This document shows, piece after piece, positions 33,946 through 41,834 of a stretch of DNA of 43,163 nucleotides; within the stretch, counting starts at the first letter, position 1; the number at the start of each line of letters is the position of its first letter. The notes under the pieces were generated by a model, which saw only the letters and a list, made by a program, of their open reading frames with translations, was not told the DNA's origin and did not search any database. A program made the position numbers and the translations under genes. The stretch is from an uncultured Acidobacteriota bacterium (lineage in GTDB: Bacteria > Acidobacteriota > JAAYUB01), in assembly GCA_937925645.1 (NCBI GenBank), contig CALAMB010000355.1, positions 1-43,163 of the forward strand, in the 5' to 3' direction.

Positions 33946-35487
33946 TTATCGGGCGGAGGCGGCGGACCGGCCGCGGCGCAACAGCCACCCGGCCGCCTCG
34001 CGGATTTCCGGCGCGCGCAGCGCGGCGCCGGCGGCCACGAAGGCGACCAGACCGGCGCTGGCGGCCGCTCCGGCCTGAAGATACGGACTGAATCCGGCGA
34101 GGCGGTTTCCCATGAGGAAGCCGGCGCCGATCCCGGCGGCGGTCGCGGGGATCAGCCGGGCGAAGAAGGCGAGATAGCCGTCGGCGGCGCCCGGAAAGCG
34201 GCGCCGGAGCAGCAGGATCAGCGCCATGACGTACACCGTCACCGCCAGCGAGCTGACGCACGCCAGGCCGGTGGGCCCCCAGCGCCCGCCGGCCCAGACG
34301 TAGAGCGGATAGGCCAGCGGGACCACGGCAGTGCCCAGGATCGAGGGCACCCACGTGTTGCCCAGCGCGTAAAAGCCCCGGGCCACCACGGTTTGGGCCG
34401 CCCAGGCCCAGAGCCCCAGGGTGAAGCAGGCCAGGGCGGTGCCGATGGCGGCGTGCTGGTCCGGCGGGATCCGGTGCCCGTACACCAGCATGGAGATCCC
34501 GCGGCCGGCGCAGGTGAGCACCACCTGGGCGGCGAACGCCAGCACCAGCATCCGGCGGACGGCGCCGGCCAGGGTCTCGTACGCCCGCGCGCTTTCGCCG
34601 CGGGCGATCAACCGGGTCAGGGTGGGGAAGGCGGCCACCCCGGTGGCCAGTCCGAACACGCCCATGGGGACGTACATCAACTGCTTGCCGTACTGGAGCG
34701 TGGCCACGGCGCCCGAGCCGATGAGGGAGCCGAGGCGGCGCAGGATCCAGTCGTCCACCGCGACGATGGACCAGGCGATCATGATGGGGATCGACCGGAC
34801 CAGGTACGTCTTCAGGTCGGGATGGTTCAGGCGCAGAATCGGCCGCCAGGCGAAGCGGTCGCGCAGACAGCCGGCCAGCGGCAGGGCGAAGGGGCCGATG
34901 GCGCTGCCCACCAGCACCCCCCATGCGAATCCGTAACCGCCGGCCGCCGGTCCGCCTATGAGCCCGCCGGCGATGACCGCGGCGGTGTAGCACAGCGGCG
35001 CCAGGGCGGGCAGCACGTGGCGGTCGCGGGCCTGGAGCACCGCCGACAGCAAGCCGCCCACCAGGTGGAACGCCTGGGCGGGCAGGACGATGCGGGTCAG
35101 CCGGACGAGGTCGGCCTGCTGGGCGGCGTCAAAGCCGGGTGCCACCAACGGGACCAGCCGGGGCGCGGCCACCCACAAGGCGGGGAGCAGGACGGCCAGC
35201 AGCAGCAGGATGAAATTGGCCGTCACGCTGAAGGCTTCCCACGCCCGGTCTTCCTCGCCGCGCTCCAGGTAGCCGTTGAAGATGGGGATGAAGACGATGG
35301 AGAGGGCGCCGCCCGCCAGGAGGTAGTGGAAAAAGTCGGGCAGGGTGAACGCAGTGAAGTAGACGTCGGCCGACGCGCCGCCGCCCAGCACCCGGCCGAT
35401 CACCGCCTCGCGCACCAGTCCGATCAGCCGCGACAGCAGGATGGAACCGCCCCAGATCATGGACGCGATGGCGATGCGGCGGGACAA
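33946..35487 (-). CDS. murJ: Lipid II flippase MurJ
   Basis: A 513-residue MurJ/MviN protein of the MOP superfamily. It flips the peptidoglycan precursor lipid II across the inner membrane. The N-terminus has the family signature SRLIGLVREAVIGRVLG, with SADVYFTAFTLPDFFHYLLAGGALSIVFIPIF next (start at about residue 38). About 14 hydrophobic segments fit the known fold. Start is TTG at 35487 with AAGGAGG 6 bases upstream. The gene is divergent from lpxD, and the gap holds a promoter and a palindrome. Confidence 0.94.
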   Translation of the reverse strand: MSRRIAIASMIWGGSILLSRLIGLVREAVIGRVLGGGASADVYFTAFTLPDFFHYLLAGGALSIVFIPIFNGYLERGEEDRAWEAFSVTANFILLLLAVLLPALWVAAPRLVPLVAPGFDAAQQADLVRLTRIVLPAQAFHLVGGLLSAVLQARDRHVLPALAPLCYTAAVIAGGLIGGPAAGGYGFAWGVLVGSAIGPFALPLAGCLRDRFAWRPILRLNHPDLKTYLVRSIPIMIAWSIVAVDDWILRRLGSLIGSGAVATLQYGKQLMYVPMGVFGLATGVAAFPTLTRLIARGESARAYETLAGAVRRMLVLAFAAQVVLTCAGRGISMLVYGHRIPPDQHAAIGTALACFTLGLWAWAAQTVVARGFYALGNTWVPSILGTAVVPLAYPLYVWAGGRWGPTGLACVSSLAVTVYVMALILLLRRRFPGAADGYLAFFARLIPATAAGIGAGFLMGNRLAGFSPYLQAGAAASAGLVAFVAAGAALRAPEIREAAGWLLRRGRSAASAR

Positions 35488-35570
35488 TCAGTCCTCCTTC
35501 GGCGTGGCGGCGGCGGCCGGGCAATCGACGGATCGTGGCTCGATAACTCTTGTTTTGACAGGCATTTAAC

Positions 35571-35599
35571 TTGACACTCGTAAGGTATTATAATACCAT
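35571..35599 (+). promoter_or_regulatory. Promoter region of lpxD with a 14-base palindrome
   Basis: TTGACA at 35571-35576 is followed after 17 bases by TACCAT (35594-35599). A second TTGACA lies at 35555-35560. The -10 region overlaps a perfect 14-base palindrome, GGTATTATAATACC (35584-35597), in a locally AT-rich stretch. The palindrome could be an operator controlling lpxD, murJ or both. Confidence 0.4.
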
Positions 35600-35693
35600 A
35601 ACTTGAGAGACGCCAGCGATTTTGCCCGCACCATGCCGGCGCGGGCGCAAACTGAGCATGCAGCGGGTGGCGCGAGCCGCCGGGAGTGACAAC

Positions 35694-36722
35694 ATGAAAG
35701 TCAAGGAAATCGCCGCGCGGGTGAATTGTCCGTTTACCGGCGACGGTGAGACAGAGATCCGTGCCGTCCGGAGCATCGAACGGGCCGGTCCCGGCGAGAT
35801 CACCTTCGCGATGGACCGCAAGCACCAGAAGATCATGGCCGACTCCAGGGCGTCGGCCTTCATCGTGGCCGAAGATTTTCCGGCGGTACAGGTCCCCACC
35901 ATCCGCTCCCGGTTTCCGTACCACACCTTTGCACTGGTCCAGGAACTGTTCTACCAGCCGCCGCTGCCCCAAGGGCCGTTCGTCCACCCGTCGGCCGTCG
36001 TGGCGCCGGACGCGGCCATCGGCCCGGACTGCTACATCGGCCCGCACGTGGTGATCGAGTCCGGCTGCCGCCTGGGCCGGAACGTGCGGATCCTGGCCAA
36101 CACCACGCTCTACCCCGGGGTGACCGTGGGTGACGACACCCTCATCCACTCCAACTGCGTCATTCGCGAGCACTGCCAGCTGGGCCACCGGGTGATCCTG
36201 CAGAACGGGGTGGTCATCGGGGCCGATGGGTTCGGCTTCGCGCCGACGGCCGACGGCGGCTATCACAAGATCCCGCAGGCGGGCCGCGTCATCGTCGAGG
36301 ACGACGTGGAGATCCAGGCCCACACCTGCGTGGACCGCGGCACGCTCGACGACACCCGCATCGGCCGCGGCACCAAGCTGGACAACCTGATCCAGGTGGG
36401 CCATGGCAGCACCATCGGTGAGAACTGCGTGTTCGCCGGCCAGGTGGGCCTGGCCGGCACCACGACGGTGGGCAACAACGTCAAGGTGGGCGGCCAGGTG
36501 GGGATGGCGGGGCACTGCATCGTCGGCGACAACGCCGTCATCGAAGCCGGCAGCGCCGTCATCACCGACGTGGAAAAAGGGGCGGTGGTCATCGGCGTTC
36601 CGGCCACCGACCACAAACTGTACAAGCGGTGCACCCTCGCGTTCTTCAAGCTGCCGGAGCTGATGAACCGGGTGCGCGAACTGGAGAAGGAAATCGAACG
36701 GTTGAAGCACGGGCATGAATGA
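35694..36722 (+). CDS. lpxD: UDP-3-O-acylglucosamine N-acyltransferase LpxD
   Basis: A 342-residue LpxD, the third enzyme of lipid A synthesis, which N-acylates UDP-3-O-acyl-glucosamine from acyl-ACP. It has the N-terminal uridine-binding domain (SIERAGPGEITFAMD, about 27-41), a left-handed beta-helix of hexapeptide repeats (about 97-290), the catalytic His in NLIQVGHGST (H237), and a C-terminal helix. The length is normal for the family. The start was set at ATG 35694 with GGGAG upstream, because the preceding 24 codons are not family-like. Its stop overlaps the start of the next gene by 8 bases, so that gene is translationally coupled. Confidence 0.95.
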   Translation: MKVKEIAARVNCPFTGDGETEIRAVRSIERAGPGEITFAMDRKHQKIMADSRASAFIVAEDFPAVQVPTIRSRFPYHTFALVQELFYQPPLPQGPFVHPSAVVAPDAAIGPDCYIGPHVVIESGCRLGRNVRILANTTLYPGVTVGDDTLIHSNCVIREHCQLGHRVILQNGVVIGADGFGFAPTADGGYHKIPQAGRVIVEDDVEIQAHTCVDRGTLDDTRIGRGTKLDNLIQVGHGSTIGENCVFAGQVGLAGTTTVGNNVKVGGQVGMAGHCIVGDNAVIEAGSAVITDVEKGAVVIGVPATDHKLYKRCTLAFFKLPELMNRVRELEKEIERLKHGHE

Positions 36723-38328
36723 CGCGACCGCCTTTTCGACGCCGCACATCATGGACGCGCTGCGGCGCGTCCACCGGGAGCGCCTCTCCGGGGAGCTGTC
36801 GTTCCCGCACGGCGACGGGTTGTGCACCCTGACCGTCGCCGCGGGCGACATCGTCGCCCTGGACGCGGTCACCGCCCGCGAGCGGCTGGTCCCCTTCCTG
36901 AAGGAGCGGGGCGCCGATCCGACGGATCTTCTCACCGGGGCCACCAACACGGTCAGCCTGGGGCGGATCGAACAGCTCCACGCGCTGATCGCCGAATACA
37001 TCGGCCGCCTGGTCAACGAGCTGGCCAATCCGAAGCTGGCCGTGCTGATCAACTTCAAGCCCGGCGCGGGCGGGAGCCCTGACCGCGTCCGGCACAAGAT
37101 CGCCAGTCTCCTGCTCCAGCTCTACGACCAGTGGCTCGACGGGGGCGTCATCGAGGCGCTGTTGCCCGACCGCCAGGTCCGGGTGCGCCTGGCGCCTGAC
37201 GCGACGAGCCGCATCCGGGGGCTGCCCCTGACCACGCGGCAGGGCTTCATGTTCAGCCGCCTTCAGGACGGCCAGTCCGTCGACGAGCTGGCGCGCGCCG
37301 GCGGGTTGCCCGACGAGCAGATCCTGCGCGCGTTGCTGGCTCTGGATTTCATGGAGGTAATCACTCTCGAGCCTGGGGCCGAATCCAAGCCAAAGGCAGT
37401 CCGGGACGAGCCGCCGCTGGCCCGCCCCGCGGCGCCCCGAGCCGCGCCGCAACCGGCGCCCCGGGCCGCGCCGCCGCCGCAGCGAGCCGCCGCGCCGCCG
37501 GCCGCCGACGCGGCGGCCCCATCGACCGAAACCGTTCCACCGGGGCTGATGGCCGAGCTGGAGGACCTGTTTATTCTGGCCCAGAACGGCAACCACTATG
37601 AATTGCTTGGGGTGGACTATCGCGCCGAGACCGACGAGATCAAGAAAAGTTACATGGAGCTCACCAAGCGCTTTCATCCCGACCGGTTCAGCCGCTACAA
37701 CAACCCGGCCCTGCTGGCGCGGGTGGACGCGCTGTTCGCCCAGATCACCGAGGCGGCCGACGCGTTGAAGGATCCCGCGCGGCGCGCCGACTACAACGAG
37801 AAGCATGAGCTGGACAAAACGATGCTCAAGCCCCAGGGTGTTCCCGCCCGGGCGGAACCGGAGCAGAAAGACACCAAGTCCTACGCTTACGAAAACCGCG
37901 ATCACATCGCCAAACAGCACTACACCCACGGCAAGGACGCCTTCAAGGCCCAGAAATTCTATGACGCCACCGAGCATTTTCGCCAAGCGGTCCGGATGTC
38001 GCCGGAAGTGGCGGAGTACCAGTTCTGGCTGGGCCGGACCCTGACGCTGAATCCCCAGCGACACAAGGAAGCGGAAGAGCGCCTGCTCAAGGCGCAGGAG
38101 ATGAAACCCGACCGGATCGAGATCCTGCTGGAGCTGGCGCGGTTCTACGACAAAATCAAGCTCCACATCCGCGCCCAGAAGTTCTACCAGCGGGTCTACG
38201 AGCTCAAGCCCGACAACGTGGAGGCCCGCCGGGCCCTCGGGATCAAGAAAGAACGCGGCCCCATCACCTTCAAGGGCCTGCTGAAGATGGACCTGAAGAA
38301 TCTCCTGAAATCAGACGACGAGAAATAG
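36715..38328 (+). CDS. DnaJ-domain protein with TPR repeats
   Basis: A 537-residue cytoplasmic protein. Residues about 10-215 form a DUF4388/PATAN-like N-terminal region (LSGELSFPHGDGLCTLTVAAGDIVALD, start at about residue 24). A Pro/Ala-rich linker (about 225-275) leads to a J-domain (about 294-370) with the HPD motif at 321-323. TPR-like helices follow (about 395-520). The J-domain should stimulate an Hsp70. Related DUF4388/DnaJ/TPR proteins occur in Acidobacteriota and Deltaproteobacteria-type genomes. It starts inside the last 8 bases of lpxD. It converges with the next gene, overlapping its end by 18 bases. Confidence 0.85.
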   Translation: MNDATAFSTPHIMDALRRVHRERLSGELSFPHGDGLCTLTVAAGDIVALDAVTARERLVPFLKERGADPTDLLTGATNTVSLGRIEQLHALIAEYIGRLVNELANPKLAVLINFKPGAGGSPDRVRHKIASLLLQLYDQWLDGGVIEALLPDRQVRVRLAPDATSRIRGLPLTTRQGFMFSRLQDGQSVDELARAGGLPDEQILRALLALDFMEVITLEPGAESKPKAVRDEPPLARPAAPRAAPQPAPRAAPPPQRAAAPPAADAAAPSTETVPPGLMAELEDLFILAQNGNHYELLGVDYRAETDEIKKSYMELTKRFHPDRFSRYNNPALLARVDALFAQITEAADALKDPARRADYNEKHELDKTMLKPQGVPARAEPEQKDTKSYAYENRDHIAKQHYTHGKDAFKAQKFYDATEHFRQAVRMSPEVAEYQFWLGRTLTLNPQRHKEAEERLLKAQEMKPDRIEILLELARFYDKIKLHIRAQKFYQRVYELKPDNVEARRALGIKKERGPITFKGLLKMDLKNLLKSDDEK

Positions 38329-39006
38329 CGCGGCGAAGGCCGCCTCGACCTGTTCGCGGCACAGGAACGCCAGCGGCCGGGTGTCGTACGCCAGGCCGGC
38401 CTGCAGGGCTTGCAGCCAGCGGGGGATGTCGTCCGGCCGGAGGAGGGGCGGGGGGCAGCCGGCGGCCAACAGGGGGAACCACGCCGTCACCCGGACCAGG
38501 TGGAACAGGCCGGCGGGGAAAGGGGCCAGATCGGTCAGCCGCACCGAGATCAGCACGCTCTGGGCCACGGGATGCAGCATGGCCACGGCGGGGACGGCGA
38601 GCCACTCCAGCGTGGCGGCGAGATCGCCGGCCAGCCGGGCCGGATCGGCGGCCAGGCCCGGTGCGGGGAATCCGGTGCGCGTTCCGGTCCGCCAGGGGCA
38701 CCCGTCGTTCCACGCCTTGGACAGGTCGGCGAGATCCTCCAGGCGCAACGCGCCGCGTTCCAGACTTTGGAAGAGGATGTCCACGGAGCGCGCCAGCGCG
38801 GTTTCGGTGTCGGCCGGAGGACGGTCCGCGGCGGGCGCCAGCGGCGCCAGGCCGGCTTCGGCGGGCATGATGACGCGGCGGGTGAACGACTGGAGCAGCT
38901 CCCGGCGGCGTTCCGGCGCCGACGCCAGCTCGAGCAGGCGGGCGCGGGCGGCATCGACGGCGGCGAAGTCGGCCAGGGTGCGGTCGCGGGGTTCCATGGG
39001 GGGCAT
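38311..39006 (-). CDS. Degenerate Fic-like protein
   Basis: A protein of about 231 residues that reads like the Fic fold without its catalytic residues. WRTGTRTGFPAPG (105-117) resembles the Fic beta-flap segment, LHPVAQSVLISVRL (144-157) the helix before the active site, and APFPAGLFHLVR (161-172) sits where HPFxxGNGRxxR is expected. The catalytic His is Ala and the Gly-Asn-Gly-Arg anion-binding loop is replaced. The following segment (PPPLLRPDDIPRWLQAL, then PLAFLC) also follows Fic order. It should not AMPylate. Start is ambiguous (ATG at 39006 or 38997). Its 3' end overlaps the DnaJ gene by 18 bases, tail to tail. Confidence 0.6.
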   Translation of the reverse strand: MPPMEPRDRTLADFAAVDAARARLLELASAPERRRELLQSFTRRVIMPAEAGLAPLAPAADRPPADTETALARSVDILFQSLERGALRLEDLADLSKAWNDGCPWRTGTRTGFPAPGLAADPARLAGDLAATLEWLAVPAVAMLHPVAQSVLISVRLTDLAPFPAGLFHLVRVTAWFPLLAAGCPPPLLRPDDIPRWLQALQAGLAYDTRPLAFLCREQVEAAFAALFLVV

Positions 39007-39080
39007 TGTAACCGGCGGCGGCTCCGGCCGCAACGATCCGCTGGCCGGGACGGCCGGCCGGCGTGCGCCGGCGCCGCGGA

Positions 39081-39839
39081 TCAGCCGTCGGCGCCTGCGG
39101 GGAACACGATGAAATCCTGCCGCCGGTAGCCGCGAAACCGGCGAAGCACGGCATCGCCGTCACGGCTGCCGCTGTCGTTGGTGTTCCCCTCGATGCTCTC
39201 GAACCAGTCGGCGGCCGCGGCGGTGACGACGCCGGCGTGCGCCCAGTCGCCGGGCGCCCGGCGCGTCAGGAACACGCTGCCGGCGGGGATGGCGGTCCGG
39301 TCGGCGATCCGCGCGCCGGGGACCAGCAGGCCCGCGGCGGACGCCCCGGCGGCCATCACGTCGCACGAGCAGGTGTAGCCCAACGGCGCGGTCACGGCCA
39401 GGCCCGCGGCCGCCTGGCGGATGACGCAGCTGACGAACGCCGCGCACCACGGCCAGCGGTCGCCCTGGCGGCCGCGGGTGTAGAGGCGCACCCAGGGGCC
39501 CCGGTTCCGGCCGCCCGCTTCGCGGGGCCGCGCCGCCAGGTGTTGCTCGGCCACCGCCGCCACCACCGCGCGGAACGGACGGCCCGCCGGCTCGACGGGC
39601 CGGAGCGCCTCGGCCATGGGAGCGGCCAGCGCGGCGAAGGTGCGCGGATCGGCCACGCCGCTCACCGGCAGACCGGCGCCGGCCTGGAAGCCGCGCACCG
39701 CCGTCTCGGTGGCCGGGCCGAAGGCGCCGTCCACGCGGACGCTCCAGCCGTTGAGGCAGAGCCATTCCTGGATCCGGCGCACATCAGCCCCGCGGTGGCC
39801 GCGGCGCCGCGCGGGCGGCGGTTGCAGTTCCTTATCCAT
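39081..39839 (-). CDS. Peptidoglycan-binding and CHAP-type peptidase protein
   Basis: A 252-residue protein. An N-terminal PG_binding_1 domain (about 17-72, VRRIQEWLCLNGWSVRVDGAFGPATETAV pattern starting near residue 20) is followed by a CHAP-like amidase/peptidase domain with C132 in WPWCAAFVS, H201 in DWAHAGVV, and a polar residue in IEGNTN (E217 or N219). It could cleave peptide crosslinks or amide bonds in peptidoglycan. No signal peptide is visible in the chosen frame, which is odd for such an enzyme. ATG at 39839 has GGAG 8 bases upstream. Confidence 0.8.
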   Translation of the reverse strand: MDKELQPPPARRRGHRGADVRRIQEWLCLNGWSVRVDGAFGPATETAVRGFQAGAGLPVSGVADPRTFAALAAPMAEALRPVEPAGRPFRAVVAAVAEQHLAARPREAGGRNRGPWVRLYTRGRQGDRWPWCAAFVSCVIRQAAAGLAVTAPLGYTCSCDVMAAGASAAGLLVPGARIADRTAIPAGSVFLTRRAPGDWAHAGVVTAAAADWFESIEGNTNDSGSRDGDAVLRRFRGYRRQDFIVFPAGADG

Positions 39840-40033
39840 CGGTAATCTCCGGCGACAGGGTGTGAGCCATTTCAGCACAAACGCGGCGAAAACACCACCC
39901 GAGTCCAACATTTCAGGGACAGTTGAGCTGCAAGCGGAAATCCGATCCGACGGGTTTGGGGTATACTATCGGCTATCCCCGTTCGGGGCGCGCCGTGGCC
40001 GCCCGTCGGGAGGACACCCTGAGGGAGGACGCC

Positions 40034-40441
40034 ATGACTGTCAGCAATCCCCGGCCGGTGGTGGTGCCGCCGGCCGAAACGTCGGCCCAGCCGGTGAAGC
40101 GGGCCCGCGGCGCCCGCATGGCCGTGCTCATCGGCCCGGCCCAGGATGCGCCCCGGTTCGTCACTCGCCGCTTTTTCTTCGAGCCGGGCGGACGCATCCC
40201 GCGCCACCGCCATCCCGACATCGAGCACGAGCAGGTGATGGTGCGGGGCGAAATGGTGCTCGGCTTCGACGGCGGCGAGCGGACGGTGCGGGCCGGGGAC
40301 GCCGTCTACATCCCCGCCGGCGCCGCCCACTGGTATGAAAACCGCGGCCGGGAGCCGGTGGAGTTCCTTTGCATCATCCCACGCACCGCCGACTACGCCA
40401 CGGAATGGCTGGAGGATCCGCCGCCCGGCGCGGCGGAGTAG
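40034..40441 (+). CDS. Small cupin-domain protein
   Basis: A 135-residue single-cupin protein. The first cupin motif has H58, H60, and E64 or E66 (RHRHPDIEHEQ), and the second has H99 (PAGAAHWYENR), so a metal site is likely complete. Substrate is unknown; such proteins range from isomerases to sensors. GGGAGGA lies 6 bases before the ATG, which makes upstream ATG choices unlikely. A TATACT at 39962-39967 could be a -10, without a matching -35. Confidence 0.85.
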   Translation: MTVSNPRPVVVPPAETSAQPVKRARGARMAVLIGPAQDAPRFVTRRFFFEPGGRIPRHRHPDIEHEQVMVRGEMVLGFDGGERTVRAGDAVYIPAGAAHWYENRGREPVEFLCIIPRTADYATEWLEDPPPGAAE

Positions 40442-40466
40442 CTTCCCCTTCGGCTGGCGCATGCCG

Positions 40467-40501
40467 AAAAAAAGCCCCCCGGCCTGCGTCGGCCGGGGGG
40501 C
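40467..40501 (-). terminator. Intrinsic terminator after the ThuA-like gene
   Basis: An 11-base stem (40474-40484 with 40491-40501) closes a 6-base loop. Read on the minus strand it is followed by seven T (40467-40473). It lies 22 bases past the stop of the gene on that strand. Confidence 0.85.
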
Positions 40502-40522
40502 GCGATTCCACTGAGGTTGGGA

Positions 40523-41749
40523 TTACGGACAGCAGTTGACGTTGGTCTGGGACGCGTGCGTGTCGGTGATGCCGGAGTTGGCGCCGGAGTCGAAATTGCG
40601 GTAATACCCCTTCACCAGATCCTGCTGCGAATCATGGTACACCGACAGGGCATACCGGGCGCCCCGCGCGCCGCTCAGGACGAACGACCCGTTGGGCCGC
40701 CAGGTGATGGTGGCAACGCCCGCATACTCGCCCGCGCCCTTGCCGGAGAACACCCGGTAGATGAACTCCCCGGTGGTCGTGTTGAGGCAGAGTTTCGACA
40801 GGCCGGCGTCGTCGACATAGACGGCGTCAAACATATCCGGCACAGCCATCACGGCGGTGATCAGGTTGGTCCAGAGCTCCACGTGGTCCGGGATGCCGTC
40901 GGTGTCCTGGTCGGCGCCGCCCATGGCGTCGGCGAAGCCGCGGAAGATGGTGCGGCCCTCGTTGCCCACCACGATGGCCGCTTCGCCGGCGGCGGGAGCC
41001 ATCGTGTAGCCGGCCAGCGCCTCAAAGCCCGGCAGCACGCCGAGATGCTGGCCGAAGATCGCGTAACCGACGGTGTTCAACACGGTGAGCTGGGGTACGC
41101 TGTTGGGCATGTTGAATATCGGGTCGGCGGGGGACCACCAATAGACCGGATCCGGGACTCCGCCATATCCACTGCCGAAATCTCCCATCGTGCTGTAAAC
41201 GCCCAGAGCCGCCCATAGCGGGTGGTTGCTGTAGTCCGGCAGGCTGGCGAAATAGATATGCTCCGTCCAGTCCATGGCCCAGCAGTGGGCGATGAGCTTG
41301 CCGCCGCAGGCGACATATTGGTACAGCGCGTCAAACACGGCCGAGCTCGTGGGACCGGCATTCTCGTTTGCAAAAATCACCAGGTCCCATTTCTGATTCA
41401 GGAGGGCGCTCAGAAAGGTGCTCTGGCTGGAGTAGGCGGTGTACGGCAGACCCAGCCACTGCAGGGCCTGGGCGGGGTACCCGGTGACCCCGCCGTGCGT
41501 GGAGTCGTCGCATAACACCAGGATGTTCGGACCCGCGGCGTTGAGGGCTTCGATTCCCGGAGCCCACTGCAGGGCCAGGACGTGACCGGCGGGCGCCCGC
41601 ATCGAATTGTAGACCAGCGGGGCTGGCTGCTCCGGCTTCGGTACCAACGTCAGGGGGCCGCCGCGTACGGCGCCGTTCCCAGCCATGACCGGCGCGGCGA
41701 GAGCCAGCAACACCGCCGCACACAAAAGCAGTTTCCACGAACGATTCAT
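40523..41749 (-). CDS. Secreted ThuA/glutamine-amidotransferase-like protein with TSP3 motif
   Basis: A 408-residue exported protein with a signal peptide (about 1-23). Residues about 70-235 look like a Rossmann-type class I glutamine amidotransferase-like (ThuA) domain: NILVLCDDSTHGG, KWDLVIFANENAG and GGKLIAHCWAMDW. The Cys sits in AHCWA, but the family is often non-catalytic. A TSP type-3-like calcium motif follows (DQDTDGIPDHVELW, about 280-293). A C-terminal domain of about 90 residues ends CCP. ATG at 41749 has AGGAGG upstream. A perfect TTGACA on the minus strand at 41781-41786 may be its -35. Function unknown. Confidence 0.75.
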   Translation of the reverse strand: MNRSWKLLLCAAVLLALAAPVMAGNGAVRGGPLTLVPKPEQPAPLVYNSMRAPAGHVLALQWAPGIEALNAAGPNILVLCDDSTHGGVTGYPAQALQWLGLPYTAYSSQSTFLSALLNQKWDLVIFANENAGPTSSAVFDALYQYVACGGKLIAHCWAMDWTEHIYFASLPDYSNHPLWAALGVYSTMGDFGSGYGGVPDPVYWWSPADPIFNMPNSVPQLTVLNTVGYAIFGQHLGVLPGFEALAGYTMAPAAGEAAIVVGNEGRTIFRGFADAMGGADQDTDGIPDHVELWTNLITAVMAVPDMFDAVYVDDAGLSKLCLNTTTGEFIYRVFSGKGAGEYAGVATITWRPNGSFVLSGARGARYALSVYHDSQQDLVKGYYRNFDSGANSGITDTHASQTNVNCCP

Positions 41750-41834
41750 GTTGCCTCCTCTGTAAAGACACTGAGTATGTTGTCAAGTTAGATTCGTCTT
41801 GTGCTTATCGGATTATTTTGCCGGAAGTTGCCCG

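Noticed and set aside
33631..35574. A 647-codon plus-strand frame opposite murJ
   Set aside because: MurJ motifs and membrane helices are plain on the minus strand; this frame is Gly/Gln/Arg-rich and unlike any protein family.
39923..40033. Upstream start for the cupin gene
   Set aside because: The extra 37 codons are not cupin-like, and a strong GGGAGGA site directly precedes the ATG at 40034.
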